64,000 bases of DNA from NCBI RefSeq assembly GCF_018143015.1, contig NC_054754.1, positions 23,796,758 to 23,860,757 on the forward strand, written 5' to 3'. The position numbers and the translations under genes are program-made. Under the pieces are notes generated by a model that was not told where the DNA came from, did not search any database, and saw nothing but the letters and a program-made list of their open reading frames with translations. This document shows, one piece after another, positions 56,301 to 64,000 of this stretch. This stretch comes from Lytechinus variegatus (lineage: Eukaryota > Echinodermata > Echinoidea > Temnopleuroida > Toxopneustidae). Each line of letters opens with the position of its first letter. Position 1 is the first letter of the stretch.

Positions 56301-56526
56301 ATTAACGAACCTTCGGAACAACGAACCTTATTTCGTTTTCGGATTATCGAACCTTCGGAATAACGAACCGTCGGAATAACGCCACAAATGTTCGGATTAA
56401 CGAACCCTTTTTCGTTTTCGGATTAACGAACATCGAGGTATAGGCAATTTACGTGTTTCGGAATTACGAACCTTCGGAATAAAGAACCTTCGGAATTACG
56501 AAGCTTCGGAATTACGAAGTGTAACC
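53398..56526. mobile_element. TU-like foldback element, 3.13 kb, in the EGF-gene intron
   Basis: Same family as 39712-43167, with identical ends (CGCATACATTCG, GAAGTGTAACC), arms at 53398-53755 and 56085-56526, and a co-linear interior (AACAAAAACGGTGTTGTCAT near 53781 corresponds to about 40070). ATAATCAT is repeated exactly at 53390-53397 and 56527-56534. It lacks the MITE found in the sister copy. The interior has a C-run of more than 20 at about 54832-54854. Confidence 0.85.
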
Positions 56527-56534
56527 ATAATCAT

Positions 56535-57109
56535 AATGAACTTTGGGGCACTTGTACCTTTAGCTTGCGTTTGCAGCGACCAACATAAGATGGATTGGCA
56601 TACGATTTTCAGGAAATATCGTATGAGGCTACGAGCTATGATTCGTGTATGCTTACCTAATTTACTATAATCGTACGAATTGACCTTATTGACATAGTAG
56701 AGGGCCAGAGACTACATGTATATCGCAGAGGTCGTACGGAGATCGTACAGACATTAGACGATGTCCTTACGTTTATCGTAGAATGTCTGTACATTGCATG
56801 GTGCCCTTGCGCTGCCCATCCAGAGGGCTAGGATCTTACGATTGAAAAAGAAAATTGTATGACTCCGCCCTAAAAAGCGCACAAGCCATACCATGATCGT
56901 GAACCACACAGTCTTCGGACGCCACCCTTAGGAGATGGAACAATTAGATTACGAACACTCTTTGACAACCTATGATAAAATACGTTGACGAAATGTAAAT
57001 GGGACATGATATTCACGCGTTAAAGAAGTCGAAACAAAATTCCATTTGCATAGGATATTGCTTTCACGATCTTTTGCTCTCCTACGTTAAAATAATTCTC
57101 TTCAATTAG
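56535..57109. other. End of intron 1, no element recognised
   Basis: Contains repeated CATACGAT/ATCGTACGA words, but no clear element ends. The splice acceptor TTCAATTAG ends it. Confidence 0.4.
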
Positions 57110-57283
57110 GGGCAAGACGTAACGGAGGAACTTCATTGGGTGGCGTTTGCGGAAAAGGACGCATTCCACACTCCACAGTATTGACTAGAGACTCCAACTC
57201 AAACCGTTTTTTGTTGGCAAGCAATGTAAGAACCTGTCCTGACGGGGTGGAGTTTGATAGAGCCATAACGTGCCTTTCAGCTG
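57110..57283 (+). CDS. Secreted EGF-like protein, exon 2
   Basis: A 174-bp phase 1-1 exon, residues 22-80. Acceptor TTCAATTAG|GG, donor GCTG|GTAAGT. The peptide includes GGVCGKGRIPHSTV, RFLLASNVRTCPDGVEFD and ends AITCLSA. It has three Cys; the last probably serves as the first Cys of the EGF-like fold completed by the next exon. No known domain was recognised for the first 45 residues. Confidence 0.7.
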
Positions 57284-57473
57284 GTAAGTATGTTATGACA
57301 TCTACGATATACAACCCATACAAACCAGCATTAACAATGTATATAGCACCACCTCAAGTCATCAACTGCTCATATCTGACAACATTCCTAACCCTTAATA
57401 CACCATTCTGAGAAGGGTGGTTATAGATATAATATATGCCAATTTGAATGAAAACACACTACTTATATCGCAG

Positions 57474-57569
57474 AACCGTGTCAGAATGGAGGATACAGCA
57501 TCACTGATCAAATGGGACGCTTCTTAAGATGTCACTGCCGTTACGGATTCAGTTCACCGTTATGTGAAT
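57474..57569 (+). CDS. Secreted EGF-like protein, exon 3 (EGF-like domain)
   Basis: A 96-bp phase 1-1 exon, residues 81-112, bounded by TATCGCAG and GAAT|GTAAGT. EPCQNGGYSITD is followed by LRCHCRYGFSSPLCE, the standard EGF C-x-C-x2-GF-x3-LC ending. The usual GGTC Cys (third in the domain) is replaced by Tyr-Ser. EGF-like modules mediate protein-protein contact in extracellular proteins. Confidence 0.8.
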
Positions 57570-57574
57570 GTAAG

Positions 57575-57725
57575 TTTAATGATAATGATAGTAATAATAT
57601 AAAAATTATGATAATGATAATGAAAATAATAATTACAATAACAGTAACAATAATAATAATGATGATTGCAATGATAATAATAGTAGTAGTAGTAATAATG
57701 AATCCCAAATTTTGTATAGAGCTTA
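57575..57725. repeat. AAT/GAT-rich microsatellite
   Basis: Runs of ATAATGATA and TAGTAG triplets within intron 3. Similar TAG and CAG triplets are at 57810-57912, and AATAAT at 58190-58290. Confidence 0.85.
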
Positions 57726-57914
57726 TATAAAAACTGTAGAAAAGAGGGAAGGAATTCCAGCCAAAAAATAAGTATATAAATGATTAAAATAATAACAAAT
57801 TAATAAAAAAAAATAGTAGTAGTAGTAGTAGTAGCAGTATTAGTAGTAGTAGTAGTAGCCGCAGCAGCAGCAGCAGCAGTAGAAGTAGTAGTAGTAATAA
57901 TAATTATAATAATG

Positions 57915-58118
57915 AACATTTCTTGTTTCTGTGCGGTTCCAAAGGAATTGAATATTCCAAGCATTTCAAGGAACTAAGTCCTTTAACCTCACCAGGATTG
58001 AGTGCAGCATAATGTGCATCAATTTCTTGCTGAAAAAAAATTACGCCATGGCTGGGATATGAACCCACAACCCTCTGTTTAAAAGCCTGGAGACTAATCC
58101 ACTGGGCCAAACAGCTCC
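57915..58118 (-). mobile_element. tRNA-derived SINE
   Basis: Minus strand: GGAGCTGTTTGGCCCAGTGG then ATTAGTCTCCAGGC (A-box arm) and GTGGGTTCATATCCCAGCC (B box), followed by a non-tRNA body. The element lies within a triplet microsatellite region. Confidence 0.6.
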
Positions 58119-58372
58119 AGTATGAAAGAATACCCCAATGAGCAGACTAAGGTTATGGGTAATATGTTTCAAATGACAACGAGAATGACATTGATAATGA
58201 TAATAATATTAATATTAAAAATAATAATAATGATAATGATATTGATAACAATAACAATAATAATGATAATAATGAACATAATAAATTACAATATTTGTAT
58301 GGTTTTTATTTCAAAAGCGTAGAAAGAATTTCAGCAAAAAATTAAGTATGATAATAATAATTTACCACACAT

Positions 58373-58505
58373 GGGTGGAGAGTGGAAAATGTATATAAAC
58401 GCCTTGCAAAAGGACGCAAGCGCTGCGGTGGGATTCGAAGCCCGGACCTTCTGGTTCAAAGTCGGGACACTGAGCTACAACACCTCTTCAATCGAGGGAT
58501 TTGTA
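58373..58505 (-). mobile_element. tRNA-derived SINE, second type
   Basis: Minus strand: GTTGTAGCTCAGTGTCCCGA (A box), anticodon-arm-like ACTTTGAACCAGAAGGTC, and GGGCTTCGAATCCCACC (B box), then CGCAGCGCTTGCGTCC. It differs from the 57.9-kb SINE. Confidence 0.6.
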
Positions 58506-58766
58506 CTAACAGTTATCTTGATCGAAAAAAAACACATGACATTACCCATTGATGAAAATGTCAAAATTGTTGAAATTACGCTAGTCCTTATTTACTCCCC
58601 GCAGATCAGTGTGAGATTAAGACAAATCCTCTGCCCGGACATAGTCTGAGGCGTTTAGACTGGTCAAGAAAACGAATAGCGATGACTTTCAAAGCTACGA
58701 CAATAGGTTTAGTATTATCTGCTAACAGGAATACAAACAACCTACGAGTAATTTCAATACGTAAGT

Positions 58767-58776
58767 ATCTATTTAT

Positions 58777-58868
<92 letters not shown>
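58767..58868. repeat. TA microsatellite
   Basis: About 100 bp of AT dinucleotide, abutting a foldback arm. Confidence 0.95.
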
Positions 58869-58872
<4 letters not shown>

Positions 58873-59110
58873 GTGTGAAGTTATGCATGTACTACAGCTT
58901 TGGCAACTCTTTTATTTAAATATTGTGTGAAAGAAATGGATGAAGAGAACAATGGCAGGCGTAGCTTAAATCAATGTTCCCCAGAGCTATCTACCCTTTG
59001 GAAAAATTGGTGATGCCGAAAAATGTTTCTGCCGGGAATCGAACCCGGGCCCTAGCTTTGAACGCCGGTGCCTTAACACCACTAGATCACAGAGACGGGT
59101 TAGTGGCTAC
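58868..59110 (-). mobile_element. Foldback arm plus tRNA-like core, core in opposite orientation to the 20.8-kb copy
   Basis: The arm (58868-58953, ending GAAGAGAACAAT) is followed by GGCAGGCGTAGCTTAAATCA and then, on the minus strand, a tRNA-like core at about 59029-59098 with B box GGTTCGATTCC, a GTTCAAA loop and GATCTAGTGG. No right arm was seen. Confidence 0.65.
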
Positions 59111-59282
59111 GGCCCCGATCCGATTGACCGTCAGATAGACAGATTTTCGACACCATACCAATTATAATTTCCTTTGTCGGGTGAAGGTGGGTATTGAACA
59201 ATGACAAGCCGCCATGCCTCAGCTGGATCAAAGCTATTGCTTTGATACAGTGCACGTATGGGCATGATGGGAGAAAGTATAC

Positions 59283-59397
59283 AAATGTGTGAAGTTATAC
59301 ATGTACTACAGCTTTGGCAACTCTTTTATTTAAATATTGTGTGAAAGAAATGGATGAAGAGAACAATATATCAATATACACATACATATATATATAC

Positions 59398-59449
<52 letters not shown>

Positions 59450-59452
59450 TAC

Positions 59453-59515
<63 letters not shown>

Positions 59516-59595
59516 ATTGTTCTCTTCATCCATTTCTTACAATATTTAAGTAAAAAAGAGTTGCCAAAAGCTGTTGTACATGTATAACTTTACAC

Positions 59596-59600
<5 letters not shown>
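59283..59600. mobile_element. Foldback element with TA-repeat core
   Basis: The left arm (59283-59369) and right arm (59515-59600) are inverted: GGCAACTCTTTTATTTAAAT, AGAACAAT / ATTGTTCTCTTCATCCATTT, AAAAAGAGTTGCC. The 145-bp centre is TA/TACA microsatellite instead of the tRNA-like core. Confidence 0.8.
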
Positions 59601-59687
<87 letters not shown>

Positions 59688-59735
59688 GTGTGTGTGTGTG
59701 GGGATGTGTGTGAGGGTGTGTGTGTGTGTATCCAT
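59600..59735. repeat. TA then TG microsatellite
   Basis: A long AT run followed by TGTG runs, adjoining a truncated palindromic MITE. Confidence 0.9.
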
Positions 59736-59984
59736 GGTTATCTACGCTATTTTATTCATGAATCCACTGTTTGAAGAGTGGACTCATGAATAAAATAGCG
59801 GAGATAACCACGGCAACAGGCGTCAATTTGGCGCACTGTGACAAAAGCGCGCATCAGCTGATTGGACATTTTTCACACGTCACGCGCCCGATACGCGCTA
59901 AATTAGGCGTAATTCATATAGGAAATCTGCATAAACCATAGACTTAACCGTGGGTTTTCAAAACCACCTTTGTGAATTCGGGCC
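59733..59984. mobile_element. Right-half copy of the 46.05-kb palindromic MITE
   Basis: GGCGTCAATTTGGCGCACTG, AAAAGCGCGCATCAG, GATACGCGCTAAATTA and the terminal CTTTGTGAATTCGGGCC match 46258-46465. The left half is replaced by microsatellite. Confidence 0.8.
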
Positions 59985-60215
59985 AAAATTACCAATTATA
60001 CGCCATTCGAAATGACGTAATATCCTTGGTTGATCTGGGATCGGTTTGGTGGTGTAACCTGCTCATAAACCAGCTGAATAAACAAGCGAAATGTCCAATA
60101 AATGAAGCGATGGTTTCCCTGACATTAGGGATTTTTCGCACCTCCACGCAGAACGAATTAAAAAACACAGTAAATGTATTGAAAATGCCTTTCAAATGAC
60201 AATGAACAGCTGGGA

Positions 60216-60348
60216 GGACTTTGTCGAAAATTGGTGAACCGGAGCAACAGTTTAGTCCCAAGTTTCGGAGCTGACGAAAAATTGCAAATATTTCGTTTGT
60301 CCAGAGTCCAGGACGAAACTGCTCATTCACCGATTTTCAACAAAGACT
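60216..60348. repeat. Short foldback in intron 3
   Basis: GACTTTGTCGAAAATTGGTG and GAGCAACAGTTTAGTCC are roughly inverted by GGACGAAACTGCTCATTCAC and CGATTTTCAACAAAG. Confidence 0.6.
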
Positions 60349-60596
60349 TCTTGGATGCTCTTTGTCATGGAGGGCAGTTGATAATATTTATTTGTATGTT
60401 CTTGAAAACGCTCTACGCCTCGGTGTAAAAATCTCCTATCGTGACTGGAAAGCGCTTTTAACGGCGATTAACTCTTTGTAAAGTCGTTATTAGTGCCGCC
60501 TTTGATTACCAAAATACTTTAGTTTTTGTACGGGCAGATGGAAGCATTTTGGATTGAAATGGCCATTGTAATATGTCTGCTTATTATCTTTTCCAG

Positions 60597-60904
60597 ATCC
60601 ATGTTCAGAAAATAACACTCTCCAAATAAGGAGGTTGCCACGCTCGAAATCTTCAACTATTATCGCTGTACGTGACCCGGAAATGATCTGCGATGGAAAT
60701 TCAAGTAACCCCTACTGGGTTGATTTCGACAACAACATCTACCAAGTGGGGCACATCGGTGACCGAGAACCAATTATTCAATGGATAGATGACCAGCGAT
60801 TTGGGATCAGTCACGTTGATATATTAAGTGAATTCGTCGGACGCGTGAAATTTGATATACCCTGCTCCAAAGGATATAAACGGCACCAGCAAATGCAGGC
60901 ATAG
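60597..60904 (+). CDS. Secreted EGF-like protein, terminal exon ended by a MITE
   Basis: The acceptor is TTTTCCAG in phase 1; the exon encodes the last ~102 residues, starting (Y)PCSENNTLQI. It includes DPEMICDGNSSNPYWVDFDN and EPIIQWIDDQRFGISHVD, ends near FDIPCSKGYKRH, and contains one N-x-S sequon (NSS). No domain was recognised. The four exons sum to 642 nt, 213 aa plus stop. The TAG at 60902-60904 and the preceding CA belong to a hAT-like MITE starting at 60900, so the ancestral exon probably continued or had a donor further on. No GT donor with consensus is visible between the last Cys and the MITE. Confidence 0.7.
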
Positions 60905-61079
60905 GCGGCGAAGCGGGGGGGGGGGAACTGCCCCCCTTAGAATCGAGATGGGGGGACGGTCCCCCCCAAAAAAATTTGTTGATAACCTATATTTTTGCTT
61001 GTCAAATTTTCTACCTGTGTCAATCACAAAATTTTAGGTGAACCCCACCCCCTAATTTTTTTGGCTTCCACCGCCAATG
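60900..61079. mobile_element. hAT-like MITE inside the terminal coding exon
   Basis: The left end CATAGGCGGCGAAGC (one base shorter than its sister) and the inverted right end GGCTTCCACCGCCAATG are the termini of the 1794-2013 family. The flanks AATGCAGG (60892-60899) and AAGGCAGG (61080-61087) match 7 of 8, as expected for an 8-bp target duplication. The interior has G- and C-runs and a T-rich tract like its sister. Confidence 0.75.
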
Positions 61080-61099
61080 AAGGCAGGCACATTTTTTTC

Positions 61100-61565
61100 C
61101 TGTTTCACATAATCGAGCTCGAAGTGCGAGCTAAGATTTTTAATATAGGCCCTCTTGACTTGAAAAAAGACCTTTTAAGGACTGTTTGCAGTGACTCGTG
61201 AAGATGATATCTCACCAAATGAATAATGCGAGTGCAAAGCGCGAGTTTAATATTGTTAACATCCTGAGATGCTAAATTATACGTTATCAAGCACTTTTTG
61301 TAACAATGAACAGGATGAGTACCTGAAGTATTGATGTGAGCGCGTAGCGAGAGTAGAAAATGTTTAATATCCAGCACTTTTTAAAATTATGAACATACAG
61401 GATGCGTGCATTGCTAAAAAAAAATAATGAAAACTTAAATCATTAGAAGAATAGTTTGGGCATATTGACTTAAAAACTGGGTTTTTAAGCATATTGAACA
61501 TTGTATTATCTCAATCAACAGCCACTGCGAGCGCGAAGCAGGAGTAAAATTTTTATATTTAAATA
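61100..61565. repeat. GCGAGC-motif repeat units, fourth locus
   Basis: CGAGCTCGAAGTGCGAGCT, GCGAGTGCAAAGCGCGAGT, GAGCGCGTAGCGAGAG and GCGAGCGCGAAGCAGGAG, spaced by about 110-130 bp, as in the GPCR A intron. Confidence 0.7.
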
Positions 61566-61569
61566 ATGA

Positions 61570-62965
61570 CCTCAACGATTTGTGTCAGTGAATAACATTA
61601 TTGGGCTAAAACAGTGACTAGATGAGATTTTTTTTGAAATTTGAAGAGTGAAAAATGCTGTTTGGAGCACTCTACAGCTAGCAGGGTGTTTATTATAGGA
61701 TATACTATACATTTTTTTTTCAGTGTTCAAATTTTCAGGGGGGGGGGGGGGCAAATGTCCCCCATGCCCAACTGGTGCCGCTTCTGGAAACAAATCAAAG
61801 CTTTGACGTGATATAAACTTGTTGAGATGGCGAGATCTCGCAAAGTCGACTTATTATAAGTTTTACGTCAACATGGCGAGAGACGATGTCGCGCCAAGTC
61901 TACCAATATGAAATATTGTCAACGTGGTGAGATACCTTGCGTACAATGAGCTGCAGCTGGCATGTGACGTCACAAAAATGAAATAAATCATAACTCCATT
62001 ATTTTCGACGAATTTTCATCAAGAACTCACTGTTATTATATCTGCTTTCAATTAAGACAAAGTTATCGCCCGTGTCATTGTCAGGGTTAACTTCTGAGTA
62101 AAGCTATACCCATTTTACCTATTGCATACTTGTAATTATAAGTGAATGATTATTTTTATTTCATTTGCCCAAATCGTCAGTTTTTCCTTTCAGAACTTCA
62201 ATCCTGAATCAGAACACGCGGCGATTTTAGGGTTAATAACTTTATCAGATTTAGAGTCATAATGCAAACTAGAAAATTTATTGAAAAGCCATGGGCCAAC
62301 CGTCGTTCAAATCTCACCCTAACCAGTTTATTACTGAGACGAAGGCGTCTTTTTATTAGTTTACCTTGTTTTAATTTTATGCGAACTGGGTGTATTTTTC
62401 ATTGTGACGTGTCAGATCTATAAGATAACGAAACCCCCTAAAACCTATTACATTATATTCTTTGTGAGTGCAATAAATCAATGTCACAAAAATTTAATCT
62501 TTATGCTGTTATTAACTAAATAATGAATGAGACAAAATAAATGTGGTAAATTCACCAAATCTGCCATTTAAGAACTCTTCAGATATTCGAGAAAATTTGT
62601 ATGAAGCTTTTAAAATGTTTATCTGTTCATTTTACATCGAATCCGGATTTTCCATCTTTACATTTACATAACATTGTGAATGAATGGGTTTTTTTATGTT
62701 CACATAACATTGTGAATGAATGTTTTATTTTTATGTTCTTAAGGCAAAATATTAAAATATTTTACTGCTTTGGTATGTCTTGTTATGCTGATGTATAGTG
62801 AGTATAAGGGGGCTAAGTTAATTCCAAGGGAATGGGACATCGCTGCGTAGATTGGATTGGAGTATGCCTACTACCATGACTATTGTTATGTCAGCCCTCA
62901 TCATCATTTTGCGCTTCGCGCGAAAACATCTATATAATCCTCATATCTAAATCGTTAGCCTCGGA
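61570..62965. other. No gene seen
   Basis: G-run at about 61738-61751, the GGCGAGA/GTCGAC minisatellite words at 61800-61945, then plain sequence with a short direct repeat, ACATAACATTGTGAATGAAT, at about 62668 and 62702. Confidence 0.45.
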
Positions 62966-62969
62966 TTCA

Positions 62970-63985
62970 GGTTTGTCTCACCTGCATAACAAAGTGAGAC
63001 TATAGACGCCGCTTTTCCGACGGCACGGTGGCGGCGTCAACACCAAATCTTAACCGAAGGTTAAGTTTTTTGAAATGACAGAATAACTTCAAAGTGTATG
63101 GACACATTTCATGAAACTTAGCTAAGGTCAATCAAGTATTACTGAGCATACTTCCTGAGTTTCAGGTCACATGGTCAAGGTCAAAGGTCATTTAGAGTCA
63201 TCGAACTTAGACCATGTTGGGGGAATCAATATCAAAATCTTAACCTAAGATTAAGTTTTTGAAATGTCATTATAACTTAGAAAATGTATGAGCCTAGTTC
63301 ATGAAACTTGAACATAAGAGTAATCAAGTATCACTAAACATCATGTGCAATTTTCAGGTCACATGATCAAGGTCAAAGGTCAATGAACTTTGGCCATGTT
63401 GGAGTATCTGTTGAATTATCATCATAACTTTGAAAGTTTATGGATCTATTTCATGAAAACTAGACATAAGAGTAGTCAAATATCACTTAACTTCTTGTGC
63501 GAGTTTCAGGTCACATGATCAAGGTCAAAGGTCATATCAGGTCAATGAACGTTGGACAAGATTGGGGGTATTTGTTGAATTACCTTCATAACTTTGAAAG
63601 TTTATTGGTCTAGTTCATAAACTAGGACATAAGAGTAATCAAGTAGCACTGACAACCTTTGCGAGCTTCAGGTCACATGACCACAGTCAAAGGTCATTTA
63701 AGGTCATTGAACTTTGGCCATTTTAGAGATGATTATCAGATTGCTGTCATAACTTTCATAGATTTCGTTTATAAAGTGTGGATATAGGGGTTCACTGTCA
63801 AGTCTGAGGTCACATGATTCAGGTCAAATGTCATTTATTGTAAGTGAACGTAGTATTGTATCATTATATGAATGGCGTTTTTTGTGAAAAAATATTTTAT
63901 AGTAAATTTCAAAGTCAGCACTGCTGCTATATAGAATCGTGTGATGCAGGTGAGACTGCATGCCAGAGGTGCTCCACTTGTTTAT
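62970..63985 (+). repeat. DR1-bearing interspersed repeat, second copy
   Basis: Same family and orientation as 24489-25600, with GTCTCACCTGC at 62974 and GCAGGTGAGAC near 63945 as inverted ends, and GCCGCTTTTCCGACGGC at the left. Perfect AGGTCAAAGGTCA occurs at 63178, 63370 and 63522, with an imperfect one near 63680. Confidence 0.8.
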
Positions 63986-64000
63986 GGTTACTACCCTTCT

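Larger units (their letters stand above)
49192..57109 (+). other. Intron 1 of the EGF-like gene
   Basis: A 7.9-kb intron. 49.2-51.1 kb is AT-rich with nothing recognised; after that come a 108-bp hAT-like element, a tRNA-like repeat at about 52.3-52.6 kb, two MITEs and a 3.1-kb foldback. Further small phase-1 exons cannot be excluded. Confidence 0.55.

Noticed and set aside
58042..58117. Functional tRNA genes at 58.0, 58.4 and 59.0 kb (minus strand)
   Set aside because: Only the Pol III box regions are tRNA-like; stems are broken and the sequences continue into SINE bodies.
58682..58870. Ile/Tyr repeat peptides across TA runs (also near 33.4, 59.4 and 59.6 kb)
   Set aside because: Pure translation of AT dinucleotide microsatellites.

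Overview
The window is intron-rich, AT-rich, repeat-laden animal DNA. I infer a marine invertebrate deuterostome, most likely an echinoderm of the sea-urchin type. The grounds are a tandem pair of lineage-specific rhodopsin-class GPCR genes, long foldback transposons whose arms are short tandem repeats (the architecture described for sea-urchin TU elements), tRNA-derived SINEs, jockey/CR1/L2-type LINEs and very many MITEs. Species is not determinable from the sequence alone.

Three host protein-coding genes can be built with good splice sites, all on the + strand. (1) GPCR A: exons 2746-2952 and 8978-9736, 321 aa. (2) GPCR B: exons 23545-23757 and 27941-28720, 330 aa. Both are seven-transmembrane receptors split by one phase-0 intron at the same place after TM2, each with a TATA box close upstream; they are tandem paralogues about 20 kb apart. 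(3) A small secreted EGF-like protein: exons 49128-49191, 57110-57283, 57474-57569 and 60597-60904, 213 aa, all junctions phase 1. Its stop codon and last two coding bases lie inside a short hAT-like MITE that inserted into the terminal exon.

Layout. 1-1 kb: LINE ORF1 (minus). 1.8-2.4 kb: two MITEs. 2.6-9.7 kb: GPCR A; its intron is mostly an array of about 110-120 bp units marked by a GCGAGCGCGAAGCGCGAGC motif, plus two 465-bp direct repeats. 10.1-12 kb: mariner-like composite foldback. 12.5-14.5 kb: 5'-truncated LINE with intact RT. 15-17.7 kb: tandem repeats, MITEs and a LINE tail. 18.0-20.7 kb: triply nested transposons with target-site duplications at every level. 20.8-22.4 kb: foldback with a tRNA-like core, cut by a LINE. 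23.4-28.9 kb: GPCR B, with a nuclear-receptor-motif repeat in its intron and a MITE 8 bp after its stop. 29-49 kb: gene-free, MITEs, LINE scraps, two TU-like foldbacks and X-box-bearing repeats. 49-61 kb: EGF-like gene, with a third TU-like foldback in its first intron. 61-64 kb: repeats.

The genes show no shared pathway beyond the two receptors being paralogues. The notable biology is the density of datable nested transposition, one event altering a host protein's C-terminus, and repeats that disseminate consensus-like transcription-factor sites (DR1 and X-box). All similarity statements are from reading motifs; no database search was possible.
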